DNA of 64,000 nt from Marinoscillum sp040218045. GTDB lineage: Bacteria; Bacteroidota; Bacteroidia; Cytophagales; Cyclobacteriaceae. The notes under the pieces were generated by a model that made no database searches, was not told the origin of the DNA, and saw only the letters and a list, made by a program, of their open reading frames with translations. The position numbers and the translations under genes were made by a program. Of this stretch, positions 17,735 to 26,762 are shown one piece after another; position 1 is the first letter of the stretch, and every line of letters starts with the position of its first letter. The DNA lies in contig JAVJQA010000030.1 in NCBI GenBank assembly GCA_040218045.1, positions 1-64,000 of the forward strand. Reading direction: 5' to 3'.

Positions 17735-18937
17735 TCAAAAAGCCAGTTTCACAACCAGATATAATGAAAATAGCAAAATAAAACCATTCAAGACAATTGC
17801 TACTTTTCGGGGTTTATGACCAACATACCCGCTCAGGCCAAGAATGATCAGCGTCACCGCCAAAAGAGGAATAAAAAGCGCACCACATAATGCATAAAGT
17901 TGTTGCATTCTGGCAAACCCGATCGGGACACCAAGCATAGGAACAATCGACAGGGCATATAGGGAACGACGATAAACGTTGGAACCGGTATCAATAACTG
18001 ATGGATTTTCTTTTGTCTTGATTTGGTTGACCAGATTCGCAAATAAGTATGGTACACTTTGCCACACACCCAGTAAACTGCTAAAGATGGCTGCAAAAGC
18101 ACCAATCTTAAATACCCATCCGGCAATCTCACCTGACTCTTCTTCCAGTAATTTTGATAAGTTCACCAGCAAACCAGCACCACCTCCAGTCACCCTGATA
18201 TTGGAACCAATAACAACCATGCCTACACCAAGCAATACAGTAATAGAGTATGAGACACCGAGATCAATCCTTGATGTTTTCATCCCTGATTCGCCGCTTC
18301 TTTGATGTTCTTTGATCCAGTACCCGTAACAAAGTACCGTTACGGTACCGCCAACCCCTCCTAATACGGCAATAAACCAGGCCCAATCCTCTGCTCGTGG
18401 TAGCACCATTAAATCACTCATTTGGGTAGAGGTTGAGCTATCCAAACCAAAAAATGTGTAGGTGACCGTTATGACCATAAGCAGCACTGCAATGCTCATG
18501 ATTTTTTCAAACTGCTGATAGCCACCATATCTTACCATGACTACACCAACCAGGCTGAGCACGATTCCAAATACGATCTTAGCTCGCCCAGCATCTTCAA
18601 AAATTGGTAAAATGGCATGCAGAGCAATTCCACTTGCACTCATTAAAGCCACAGCCACCAGAAAACCCCACAGCATCAAATAGACCAAAAAGGCATACTG
18701 AGCCACTCTACCATAATAATGCATTGCCCCCTCTATCAAAGTAGTGCCAGTGTCGATTTGCCAACGAACAAGTCCCAGGTTTAGCCAGTATTTTATGACT
18801 CCTCCAAAGATCACTGCCCATATGGCAACAACACCTATCTCTGCTCCAGCCAATGCCGAAGTAGCTAAGTCTCCAGCTCCCACTCCTGTAGCAGCAACTA
18901 GTAGTCCAGGCCCAAAAGATTTAAAAAAACGATTCAC
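17735..18937 (-). CDS. NRAMP-like membrane transporter lacking canonical metal-site motifs
   Basis: About 400 residues with around eleven membrane segments. The first segment reads FGPGLLVAATGVGAGDLATS, placing it in the NRAMP superfamily. The canonical DPGN of segment 1 is replaced by GAGD, and segment 6 (GGVGGTVTVLCYGYWIKE) lacks the MPH motif, so manganese/iron transport cannot be assumed. I chose the GTG at 18937; an upstream ATG at 19039 would add 34 residues read from a family B repeat (18948-19078) and is unlikely to be original. Alternative: a member of the NRAMP-related group with other substrates. Confidence 0.8.
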   Translation of the reverse strand: MNRFFKSFGPGLLVAATGVGAGDLATSALAGAEIGVVAIWAVIFGGVIKYWLNLGLVRWQIDTGTTLIEGAMHYYGRVAQYAFLVYLMLWGFLVAVALMSASGIALHAILPIFEDAGRAKIVFGIVLSLVGVVMVRYGGYQQFEKIMSIAVLLMVITVTYTFFGLDSSTSTQMSDLMVLPRAEDWAWFIAVLGGVGGTVTVLCYGYWIKEHQRSGESGMKTSRIDLGVSYSITVLLGVGMVVIGSNIRVTGGGAGLLVNLSKLLEEESGEIAGWVFKIGAFAAIFSSLLGVWQSVPYLFANLVNQIKTKENPSVIDTGSNVYRRSLYALSIVPMLGVPIGFARMQQLYALCGALFIPLLAVTLIILGLSGYVGHKPRKVAIVLNGFILLFSLYLVVKLAF

Positions 18938-18947
18938 TTTGATTAAT

Positions 18948-19078
18948 CCTACTTTGTAAAAGTTATAAACGCAGATCTGAAACAAGTTCAGTATGACCCC
19001 TAGGTTGATAGAACCAAGATTAAAACTAAGTAATGTCATTTAGAATTCATTTCAGTATCTAAACTTGACAATGAAAGG
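18948..19078. repeat. MITE-like element, family B, copy 2
   Basis: Same orientation as copy 1, with shared blocks such as ATGACCCCTAGGTTGA, CTGAAACAAGTTCA and TATCTAAACTTG. The terminal repeats are more decayed than in copy 1. It lies 10 bases upstream of the GTG chosen for the NRAMP-like gene, so that gene's promoter must be inside or beyond the element. The rest of the gap up to the M23 gene at 19270 shows no other feature. Confidence 0.75.
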
Positions 19079-19269
19079 ACTAATCTAACCATTCCTGAAA
19101 ATTCAAACTGAACGCTTTTAAGTATTGCCATTGCTTGCCTTCGTGCACATTAAAGCCAAAAATGAGCTCATATAACTGCTTGTTGTGCATTCAAATGAAT
19201 AAAAGGTGGCTTGTCTTGACCATTTACCTTAAATTTGAGATTGATTAAACGTAGTTCGAACACTCCACT

Positions 19270-20502
19270 GTGAAAAGAATACTCATACTGCTACTTTTAT
19301 CAATAGTAGCAACTCTTATTTGGTCTAGCTACCCATTTGACACTGCGGTGAATGCGGTGAACTTCACACAGGTTTCCTTTGACCCGGGCAACAGGTTTGG
19401 CCCAAATGAAGAAAATGTGGATTCAATCAATGTTCCGGTTGATTATTCCAAACCATTGGTTAGAGCATACAAGGTGAACTATGGGGATTCGTTTCATCAA
19501 ATTCTCAAAACACTCAATTTACCCGTCGAAACGGCCAACTCATTGGCTTATAACATAGGGCAAGTATTTGATCTGAAAAAATTTCAGGTAGGTCAGACTT
19601 ATGACGTTTATTTCGATAAGCAAACGGGTGATCCATACAAACTCATCTATGATCTTAAGGACAAACAAGAACTACTTGTTGACTTTAGATTGAAAGAAGC
19701 ATCTGTTGTGGACAAGGTGATTGTAAAGCATGTTAGATCTCTTAAAACCAACATTCAATCCTCACTTGCACAAACGGTGATCAATCAAAATGCTCCTGAA
19801 GACCTTGCTGACAAAATCTTAAGTGTACTTGCCTGGAAGATAGACTTTCAGCATTTGGTACCTTCGGATCATTTTAGTGTAATCTACGAGGAAGAATCGC
19901 ACAATGGAGAAGTAATAGGTACAGGAGATATTCTTTACGTTGCCTTTAACCATGATGGAATCACTTATCGAGGATTTGGATTTGACAATGGCGATGGCAC
20001 CGAGTATTTTGATGAACAAGGCAAAAACCTGAGCCACGCTCCGCTCCGGTTTGATCTCATTACTTCGCTTTATGCGCAAAAAAGACTTCACCCTGTTAGA
20101 CGCTCATATCGTGCCCATTACGGGATGGATTTTGAAGCCAGAGAAGGAACCCCTATCGAAGCAGCCAAAGATGGGATCATTACCCGAGCTCAATATGGCC
20201 GGGCGAATGGTCACAACATTAAAATTGACCATAGTGCAGACTTAACCACCCAGTACCTACACTTGTCAAAAATTGATTCTTCTATTCATGTTGGTGATTC
20301 CGTAAAATATGGACAGGTAATTGGCTATGTGGGGTCTACAGGATTGTCTTCCGGACCACATTTGTGCCTGAGGGTTTGGTATAAGGGGCGCCAGCGAGAT
20401 CCCCTTAATTTTGATTTCCCAAGAAGAGCAGACATCAGGCCTGAACTTATGCAGACATTTATCGAGCATATCTCCCAATTCGAAGAAAAACCATCCTTCT
20501 AA
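19270..20502 (+). CDS. M23-family peptidoglycan endopeptidase
   Basis: 410 residues with an N-terminal membrane anchor or signal (about 1-20). A LysM/OapA-like region (about 65-125) is followed by a linker and a C-terminal M23 (LytM) domain (about 275-390). Zinc-site residues: His and Asp in HYGMDFE, and the first His of GPHLCLRVW. The second His of the usual HxH motif is Cys here (HLC), a variant I know from other Bacteroidota M23 proteins and one that could still bind zinc. These enzymes cut cross-links in the cell wall. The start is GTG. The next gene starts 67 bases downstream on the same strand. Confidence 0.88.
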   Translation: MKRILILLLLSIVATLIWSSYPFDTAVNAVNFTQVSFDPGNRFGPNEENVDSINVPVDYSKPLVRAYKVNYGDSFHQILKTLNLPVETANSLAYNIGQVFDLKKFQVGQTYDVYFDKQTGDPYKLIYDLKDKQELLVDFRLKEASVVDKVIVKHVRSLKTNIQSSLAQTVINQNAPEDLADKILSVLAWKIDFQHLVPSDHFSVIYEEESHNGEVIGTGDILYVAFNHDGITYRGFGFDNGDGTEYFDEQGKNLSHAPLRFDLITSLYAQKRLHPVRRSYRAHYGMDFEAREGTPIEAAKDGIITRAQYGRANGHNIKIDHSADLTTQYLHLSKIDSSIHVGDSVKYGQVIGYVGSTGLSSGPHLCLRVWYKGRQRDPLNFDFPRRADIRPELMQTFIEHISQFEEKPSF

Positions 20503-20569
20503 CCTACAATATCCAACGTTATTAATAATTATCCATGGGTTGACACGTTGTGCCTGCAAATACAGGTAA

Positions 20570-21145
20570 ATGAATAGGATAATACTGGGACTTATCTTGA
20601 GTTTGCTGGCCGTGGAAGCCACGTCTCAAAAATACGGAACTACTTTTGGCGTAAGGGTTGGAAATGATGAGCATAGGAAAATAGGTGTCTCCTTAGAGCA
20701 GCGATTGTTTAAGCACCTGACACTGGAAGGTATTGTACAATCTGATTTCAATAGAAACACAACTGCCCATGGATTGATGAAAAAGCATTACCCGGTACTT
20801 ACCAAAAGATTGACATTGATCACCGGAGCTGGTGTTGCGTTCGGAAATGAGGAATCAAATTTTGAAAATCCGACTACCAAAGAAGTCATCACTACCTATG
20901 GTAACGAAACCCTGGGTGTAGACCTTATGGTTGGAGCAGAACTGTCCTTGCTTGGATTTAATGTTTCCCTGGACTACAAACCCAATTTCAATCTCTATGG
21001 ACGTGATGACTGGTACATGGGCCAAGTGGGTATCTCAGTACGAACCATTATTATCAAAGACAAAGATCGTAAGAAAAACAAGCGCCAACGCGCTAGGATT
21101 AAACGCAAAAAGGAACGTGAGAAACTAAGGGATAGTGACTATTAA
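20570..21145 (+). CDS. Probable outer-membrane beta-barrel protein, unknown function
   Basis: 191 residues with a signal peptide (about 1-19). The middle part (about 22-165) alternates hydrophobic and polar residues like an eight-stranded barrel (YGTTFGVRVG, LTLITGAGVAF, YMGQVGISVRTII). The C-terminal ~25 residues are strongly basic (KDKDRKKNKRQRARIKRKK), which is odd for a barrel, where the last residue is usually aromatic. Its stop codon overlaps the stop of the convergent CarboxypepD_reg gene. No family recognised. Confidence 0.65.
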   Translation: MNRIILGLILSLLAVEATSQKYGTTFGVRVGNDEHRKIGVSLEQRLFKHLTLEGIVQSDFNRNTTAHGLMKKHYPVLTKRLTLITGAGVAFGNEESNFENPTTKEVITTYGNETLGVDLMVGAELSLLGFNVSLDYKPNFNLYGRDDWYMGQVGISVRTIIIKDKDRKKNKRQRARIKRKKEREKLRDSDY

Positions 21146-22641
21146 TCTACCCGCTGATACTTTTTCAATTCAGCTGTTGGTGCGATGACTGTTCGGTCAT
21201 TCCACATACTGGCAGAATAGGAATATTCCTTGCGGAACTCTATGCTTTTTGGTTCTGTGATCTGACTAATCACATCTGCTCCAACTTCTTCACGGTTGAG
21301 CACCAGGAACTCGTAAAACACCTCAGTATCAAATTTCAGCGAGACATCCATCTTGATTTCGTTGAGTTCCTTATCCCACAAAAATCGCTTTTGCTTTTTC
21401 ATAATGGAAAAACTCCGGTCAACCGAACCGACTTCACGCTCACTGGCATAGATGTATTTCACAAAATAGCCTTTATCTGTGCGCTCAAAGATTACATGGC
21501 CTTCTTTGTTTTTGATAGAATGCCCAATGCCCAATAAGTGGAAATTTTCACTGCTCTTGCCGGCTCCATATTGAAAATCCAGCCGAATAACCGCATAATT
21601 CATTGCACTGATATACATTGTTCCACTGAAGAGACCTCCATTTCTAGGCTCAAAAGAGATCGGGTATACCAATTCATCCAGATATACAGTAAGTTCACCA
21701 AGTTTGTAACGATACTTCCCTGGTTTGTTGATAAACTCCCAATTATCGCTATTGATGCTGGCGTATTCACCAGTAAGAAAATCCATTCTCCCCTGGATCA
21801 TGTCTTTGGATGCCGGAAAGTTCAAGTTCAGGGAATCTGATTTACCTTCCACCTCTACTGTGTCGTGATGTACCTCACCATCATCTTTAAAAGCGAAGAT
21901 TCCAGTTCTGAATTTATAATAAACGCCTTCTTCTTCCCTAGTTGATTCAATATCCTTGAAAAAGGAACTCATCTTTTCTTCAATATCTTTCACCAGGTTT
22001 TTCTGCGAGTCTTCTTCAAGAGATACAGCATCGATCGGCACAAGCTTACGCTCTCCCGTAGTTCGATATACATCTACAATGATGTCCTGATACTCCGTGA
22101 ACTTATCAGGTAGCATAGCGATAAACTCATTGGCAGTTTGTTCATCCAGGCCTTCAAAATTTGATTTTTTGATATCTATTTGGTTACGGTCCCTGAATGG
22201 CGTTTCCTCATACTTATGCAAGAATATCCGCTGCTTGCCCATTGGCTTTGGATGGTTCTTGTTGAAATTTTCCCTTACTTGCTCCAGGATATCTTTCACA
22301 TCAATTTCCCCTGAGTAAATGGAGACTTCACTTAAGTTCATGGTAGAAGGATTCATGTTGACCGCAAGTTCCTCCGGTTCTTTAAGTTCAGCCACAGTCT
22401 TTTTGACTGTTTGAAAACCAATGTACGAGAAGACAACAGTGTCCAAATCGGAGAGTCCCGTTTGATCCAGGATGAACCGACCTTCCACATTAGAGATTGT
22501 TCCTGTGCTTTTTCCTTTCACACCAATATTGGTGAATGAAAGCGGCTCATTGGCTTCCTTGTCCATGACCACTCCTTTAATAGATTGAGCATGGGCTTGA
22601 ATGCAAATAAACATTGATATGAGTAAAATCAATCTTTTCAT
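21142..22641 (-). CDS. Secreted CarboxypepD_reg-like domain protein
   Basis: 499 residues with a signal peptide (about 1-18). A carboxypeptidase-regulatory-like (CarboxypepD_reg-like) domain follows at about 20-108 (KGVVMDKEANEPLSFTNIGV ... GRFILDQ), as in TonB-dependent receptors, but there is no plug or barrel afterwards. The remaining ~390 residues look like a soluble beta-rich domain (LDFQYGAGKSSENF) of the kind found in many Bacteroidota proteins of unknown role. It probably sits in the periplasm or outer membrane. Single gene, convergent with the barrel protein. Confidence 0.8.
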   Translation of the reverse strand: MKRLILLISMFICIQAHAQSIKGVVMDKEANEPLSFTNIGVKGKSTGTISNVEGRFILDQTGLSDLDTVVFSYIGFQTVKKTVAELKEPEELAVNMNPSTMNLSEVSIYSGEIDVKDILEQVRENFNKNHPKPMGKQRIFLHKYEETPFRDRNQIDIKKSNFEGLDEQTANEFIAMLPDKFTEYQDIIVDVYRTTGERKLVPIDAVSLEEDSQKNLVKDIEEKMSSFFKDIESTREEEGVYYKFRTGIFAFKDDGEVHHDTVEVEGKSDSLNLNFPASKDMIQGRMDFLTGEYASINSDNWEFINKPGKYRYKLGELTVYLDELVYPISFEPRNGGLFSGTMYISAMNYAVIRLDFQYGAGKSSENFHLLGIGHSIKNKEGHVIFERTDKGYFVKYIYASEREVGSVDRSFSIMKKQKRFLWDKELNEIKMDVSLKFDTEVFYEFLVLNREEVGADVISQITEPKSIEFRKEYSYSASMWNDRTVIAPTAELKKYQRVD

Positions 22642-22708
22642 AGTCCTTAATGATGAGTATTAATCCTTAGATGCAGACTTGTCCCAATTGGTTGCATACA
22701 TAACAGAA

Positions 22709-23689
22709 TCAATTTGCAATATGTAACACAATTTTCCCTCTGGCATGACCCTCCTCAAGGTATTCCATAGCCTTTGACGTTTCTTTAAGTGGATAGGTTC
22801 TATCAATTACCGGTTTCAAATCTCCTGACTCAATTAGTTCTTTTAAAAAGATCATATCTTCCTTCTGAGATTTGGCCATCAGGGTATGGAACTGCTGTCC
22901 GTTCTTCTTTGAAAGAATCCCTCCAAGAAATTGCACTTCAAAGAGCTGTCTATTGCCTCCACCGCACATCACATATCTGCCTTGTGGCTTCAGGGCTTTC
23001 TTGTAGTGCATTAATGGCCGCGTTCCATTCACAGCGAAAATCATATCATAAAGCATTCCAGATTCCACAAAATCTATTGCCTTGTAATCAATCACTTCAT
23101 CTGCTCCCAGAGACTTGACCAAATCCATTTTGGAAGTACTGCATACGGCAGTAACCTTTGCGCCTATCACTTTGGCCAATTGGACTGCATAAGTGCCCAC
23201 ACCACCAGATGCACCATTGATTAACAAGTGCTCACCTGCTCTTAAATTTCCCTTTCTCAAGCCCTGGAGAGCTGACATAGCCGCAAGAGGAACGGCTGCC
23301 GCTTCTTCAAAGGAAAGGTTGGTCGGTTTAATCGTTAAGTCCTCAGGGCTTACACAGAGGTATTCCCTAAAAGCGCCAAATCCATCAAAATTCTTTCCGG
23401 TGACTTCTCCATACACCTCGTCACCTATTTTGAAATCTTCAACCTCCTCTCCGACTGATTCCACCACACCTGCAAGATCACAACCGAATCGATTGATTTT
23501 GGGTTTAGTCAGGCCAAACATCAATCTCATAAAATAGGGTTTACCCCGCATGACATGCCAATCAGCTGCGTTAAGGGCCGCTGCATTTACCTTCACCAAA
23601 ACTTCATTGGGTTGAGGTACTGGTTTGTCCAATTCTACAAACTTCAATACGTCCGGAGCACCATAGTGCTCAAATATAATTGCTTTCAT
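22709..23689 (-). CDS. NAD(P)-dependent alcohol dehydrogenase / quinone oxidoreductase (MDR family)
   Basis: 326 residues, the full length of the zinc-free medium-chain dehydrogenase branch. An N-terminal GroES-like domain (VKVNAAALNAADWHVMRGKP) is followed by a Rossmann domain with the nucleotide-binding motif GASGGVGTYAVQLAK near 157-171. Lacking the zinc cysteines, it is likely a quinone or enone reductase using NADPH. It is the last gene of a run on the minus strand from 25645, separated from the preceding small gene by 8 bases. Substrate unknown. Confidence 0.92.
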   Translation of the reverse strand: MKAIIFEHYGAPDVLKFVELDKPVPQPNEVLVKVNAAALNAADWHVMRGKPYFMRLMFGLTKPKINRFGCDLAGVVESVGEEVEDFKIGDEVYGEVTGKNFDGFGAFREYLCVSPEDLTIKPTNLSFEEAAAVPLAAMSALQGLRKGNLRAGEHLLINGASGGVGTYAVQLAKVIGAKVTAVCSTSKMDLVKSLGADEVIDYKAIDFVESGMLYDMIFAVNGTRPLMHYKKALKPQGRYVMCGGGNRQLFEVQFLGGILSKKNGQQFHTLMAKSQKEDMIFLKELIESGDLKPVIDRTYPLKETSKAMEYLEEGHARGKIVLHIAN

Positions 23690-23697
23690 AATTATTG

Positions 23698-23916
23698 TTA
23701 TTCTGGTAGGTCTTCACAGTGAAGCCCTAATGGTTCGATAAGTTTCTGAATGTCTCGTTCTGAAATACTTCGCTTACTTACTATGCGGAGTACATTGTCC
23801 ACATCCTCCCGGTCTACCGTCCATTTGGCGATGGCAGGATGTTGATTTAAAACCTTAGCCGCCAACTGCTGGCGACTTTTTGTATAGATATCTGATTTAA
23901 GAATGAGCAAGTTCAT
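23698..23916 (-). CDS. Short HMA-like protein
   Basis: 72 residues from the ATG at 23916, which overlaps the end of the DUF4386 gene by 20 bases; an upstream start at 23940 would add eight residues. The pattern ILKSDIYTKSR..., hydrophobic residues at regular spacing and the WTVDREDVDNVLRI core match the ferredoxin-like fold of short heavy-metal-associated-domain relatives in Bacteroidota, but the CxxC metal site is missing. Part of the operon 25645-22709. Function unknown. Confidence 0.65.
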   Translation of the reverse strand: MNLLILKSDIYTKSRQQLAAKVLNQHPAIAKWTVDREDVDNVLRIVSKRSISERDIQKLIEPLGLHCEDLPE

Positions 23917-24598
23917 AGTCTTTATGGTTAAGTCCTGCAATTAATAAATAGAAGCAAAAGCCAAACTCAGCAATCAATGCAATAAGTAATCCGGGATAGG
24001 TAATCCAATTGAGATCGGGCACCAGAAATACGACGATAAACTCTATGAGGTATCCAAAACACCCCAATTTGAGCAGCCACCCGAGTATTTTTGGGAACGC
24101 GCCAGACTGATTGACAAGGACACCCAATGGATAGAGCCACAACCCAAAGAAAACTCCTGCAATGCCATAACCATATCCGTGCAACTTCATAAACAATAAG
24201 CCCAGATCCTGCAACTGACCTGCTGAGAGTGATGATAAAAACGAAGTATCACCTAATAGGATCAATGGCATAAAATGATGCATCAGGTTGAGGATGGTCA
24301 TTCCTACGCTGATGATCACGCAGCTCACCATAAACAAAGTCTGACTTTTGTTGACCGGTGAAAACATTTTGTAGAAATGAAAAATCAGGAATAAATGACA
24401 CAGCTGGCAAATCACATCACTCACAATTCCCGATCTGAATAGAAGTTCATTGCCCATTATATTTTCTGCCGTAAGCTGGGCACTCGAGTGATCAATCAAT
24501 GATCCTCTTACCAGAAACTCAGCATAAACACCGAAAATGATGATGGCTAAATACCAGGCACCGGCCATTCGTGCATTTTGTTTCGTTAGGGTATTCAT
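23897..24598 (-). CDS. DUF4386-family membrane protein
   Basis: 233 residues, about six membrane segments. The start NARMAGAWYLAIIIFGVYAEFLVRG and the block LHGYGYGIAGVFFGLWLYPLG are typical of the DUF4386 family of integral membrane proteins. The family has no known biochemical role. Lies in the operon between the DUF2306 gene (31 bases upstream) and the short HMA-like gene (overlap). Confidence 0.85.
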   Translation of the reverse strand: MNTLTKQNARMAGAWYLAIIIFGVYAEFLVRGSLIDHSSAQLTAENIMGNELLFRSGIVSDVICQLCHLFLIFHFYKMFSPVNKSQTLFMVSCVIISVGMTILNLMHHFMPLILLGDTSFLSSLSAGQLQDLGLLFMKLHGYGYGIAGVFFGLWLYPLGVLVNQSGAFPKILGWLLKLGCFGYLIEFIVVFLVPDLNWITYPGLLIALIAEFGFCFYLLIAGLNHKDYELAHS

Positions 24599-24629
24599 AG
24601 TTTTAAAGATTTGGATTCAGAGAATAGAG

Positions 24630-25460
24630 TTAAAGACGAGGCAGCCAAAAAATTTGAAGAGCCATGAAAATGCCGATTCCTGTAGCTATAGCCAATCCAA
24701 TGATTACTACTGATACCACCCAACGTGTCATTGCACTTCCACGATTCTGGGCATAAAAATAGAGTTCGAGAAAAGCCAGTGGTAGCAGCGAATTGGCAAA
24801 AGCCAGAAATATATCAAATGGTCCCTGGAGATCTGAGGTGATTCCCGGAGGCATGCCATTGTGAATGAAAATCCAAAAACCATAACCAAGTCTCATAAAC
24901 CAGACACCGGCTACCATCAGAAAAGTGCGTAGTGCCCATCTTCGGTGTTTGGTGACGTCATGTGACCTGGCTGACCGGATGGTCATAACTGTACAAATCA
25001 TAATCAATGCGGCATTAAGTGTAATGCCCAGCTGGTTTAAAATACCAGCAATAGGACTTTCCCTAAAGTATGTCAAATAGAGTCCTGCAATGCTGATCAC
25101 AATGGCGGTAATTATATAGATCCTGCCATTCCATCGATGAAAACCCATTGCCCGTTTTCGGAGTTGGGGTAAAATTTGTAGAGGACCTCCGAATGTTATA
25201 ACGAAAGCAAGTGAGAGATGAGCAATCAAAAACAGATTGCCTATTAGGTCACCACTTATAATCCCTGTAGGAAGTATTTCATTTGCGGTGGCAGAATCTC
25301 CTGATACAGCCAAGCGACCATAACCTGCCATTATGTAATAGGCAAACAAACCATGTCCTATTACAGCGACTACAAACCAGATTTCCGCTGACCGGTTCAA
25401 AGCACCCAAAGAGCTGAACCGGGTAGTTTTTAGATTCTTTGTACTAGCTACGGTCGTCAT
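24630..25460 (-). CDS. DUF2306-family membrane protein
   Basis: 276 residues with about seven membrane segments. The block FGGPLQILPQLR...FHRWNGRIY, followed by KHRRWALRTF and MRLGYGFW, marks the DUF2306 family, whose conserved His and Arg residues in membrane segments suggest haem or quinone contact (inference). Its start overlaps the stop of the 62-residue gene by four bases. Operon context with an oxidoreductase is compatible with a redox role, which is not proven. Confidence 0.85.
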   Translation of the reverse strand: MTTVASTKNLKTTRFSSLGALNRSAEIWFVVAVIGHGLFAYYIMAGYGRLAVSGDSATANEILPTGIISGDLIGNLFLIAHLSLAFVITFGGPLQILPQLRKRAMGFHRWNGRIYIITAIVISIAGLYLTYFRESPIAGILNQLGITLNAALIMICTVMTIRSARSHDVTKHRRWALRTFLMVAGVWFMRLGYGFWIFIHNGMPPGITSDLQGPFDIFLAFANSLLPLAFLELYFYAQNRGSAMTRWVVSVVIIGLAIATGIGIFMALQIFWLPRL

Positions 25461-25645
25461 ACACCAATGCTTTTAAATCCTTCAAAAACAAGGAATGCAG
25501 GCCACACCAATGCTTTTAGGAAACCCAAAACACCATCCCAAAACCCTGAGGCATTGGAGATGAAGTAGATACCGGCGCCAATCATCCCAAGTAGATATAC
25601 ACAACTTGGAGAATTGGTCATTTGCTTTGCTTCTGCAGTTTTCAT
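25457..25645 (-). CDS. Small membrane protein
   Basis: 62 residues with two hydrophobic stretches (about 17-29 and 37-56) and an N-terminal polar tail. The ATGA overlap with the DUF2306 gene supports it as a real, co-translated gene and the first of the operon. Several Bacteroidota genomes have short proteins with a FWDGVLGFLKALVWPAFLVF-like core; no function is known to me. Confidence 0.7.
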   Translation of the reverse strand: MKTAEAKQMTNSPSCVYLLGMIGAGIYFISNASGFWDGVLGFLKALVWPAFLVFEGFKSIGV

Positions 25646-25685
25646 GATTCTTTCTTTTAGTATTTAATTGATATATTTATTAGTT

Positions 25686-25814
25686 CTGCTTCATCAAGTT
25701 TAGATACAGAAATGAATTCAGCATGACGTTACTTGCTTTTCACTTCATTCTATCACCCAGGTATTCGTACTGAAGTTGTTTCAGCATATAGGGTTATTAA
25801 ACTTGACGTAGCAG
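25686..25814. repeat. MITE-like element, family B, copy 3 (inverted)
   Basis: 129 bases, the same length as copy 1 but in the opposite orientation. Terminal inverted repeats CTGCTTCATCAAGTTTA (25686-25702) and TAAACTTGACGTAGCAG (25798-25814) match at 15 of 17 positions. The left part is the reverse complement of copy 1's right part (ATCTAAACTTG, GTAACGTC). It fills the gap between two minus-strand operons, 9 bases after the stop of the DUF4249 gene. Confidence 0.75.
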
Positions 25815-25823
25815 GATTAGTGT

Positions 25824-26756
25824 TTAATGCTTTTCTTTCGCCTGGTCAGCTACTTCCTGACTAAGTTTCAATCCTTGCCCTCTAACAGCTGAAATATTGA
25901 AAAATCCTGCTACTGCAGTAGTGGAGTTTGGATCCGTGCTTTGAATATTGGTAGACACATTTGATAGTGGTGACGAAAACAACTCTCCAAAACCTCCGGG
26001 CCGGTTGATCTGGAAATACAAGTTGTAGAGGAAGTCATAACCAGCCCGATCAATAGAGTGGACCTCTACATACAAAGAGTCTCCAATTCTATAAGGTGAA
26101 GTTTGTTCCCGGGTCTCATCATCAGTGTAAGGGTTAATAAAGCCAAACCGAATCGGGTAGGTAAACACCTGTCCATCTATTGGCTGGCCTGGAGACACGC
26201 TGGCATCATAAGCCATGTTGAGCTCACCTGGCTGTCCAAGAAACTGTCCGTTTTTCCATGCTTTGATCCAGTAGCAGTCACCAGGTCCTTTAGGATCTGT
26301 AGCATAAAACTGTACAGTGTAGTGAACCTCATTGAGAAGGAAATTAGGTGTATTGTATTCGTAAATGATTGAATCAATATCTGGAGTGCGGTTGAGTGAG
26401 GCTATAGCTTCAAACGTTTCTTCGGCAGATTCCACTAGCAATCGATAGCTATGCCCTATCTGGCCTAAGCCTTCGTCGGTTGGTTCCCAATAATAGTGAT
26501 CAGGCCCTTCCTCGAAGTAGAAAACAGTGCCATCAGTTAAATCGATCAGACTGACTTCAAGATCAGGGATCTTTACTGGTTTACTGTTGTCAAAATAAGG
26601 CTGGGACCTGGTGATGTTGATCACTTGTCTTTCTACTTTATTGTTCAGCCAGGCATCCACTACCATCAGGTTTGCAAGCTCGGCCAGTTTTGGTGTTACT
26701 TCATATTCGCAGCTTGCGAATGTCATGCCTATGAGAATATATAAGACGTTTTTCAT
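25824..26756 (-). CDS. DUF4249 lipoprotein, partner of the TonB receptor upstream
   Basis: 310 residues with a lipoprotein signal (FASC, Cys at about 16). The family is DUF4249, found next to TonB-dependent receptors in Bacteroidota; the early block ELANLMVVDAWLNN matches its N-terminal beta domain. It is probably an outer-membrane lipoprotein that helps the receptor capture its ligand, as SusD does for SusC, though no structure supports this. It follows the receptor gene by 6 bases. Shorter than the two copies at 39-41 kb and lacks their Cys cluster. Confidence 0.85.
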   Translation of the reverse strand: MKNVLYILIGMTFASCEYEVTPKLAELANLMVVDAWLNNKVERQVINITRSQPYFDNSKPVKIPDLEVSLIDLTDGTVFYFEEGPDHYYWEPTDEGLGQIGHSYRLLVESAEETFEAIASLNRTPDIDSIIYEYNTPNFLLNEVHYTVQFYATDPKGPGDCYWIKAWKNGQFLGQPGELNMAYDASVSPGQPIDGQVFTYPIRFGFINPYTDDETREQTSPYRIGDSLYVEVHSIDRAGYDFLYNLYFQINRPGGFGELFSSPLSNVSTNIQSTDPNSTTAVAGFFNISAVRGQGLKLSQEVADQAKEKH

Positions 26757-26762
26757 AAGTAA

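Noticed and set aside
18937..19039. 34-residue N-terminal extension of the NRAMP-like protein
   Set aside because: It is translated from the family B repeat; the GTG after it gives the family's normal N-terminus.
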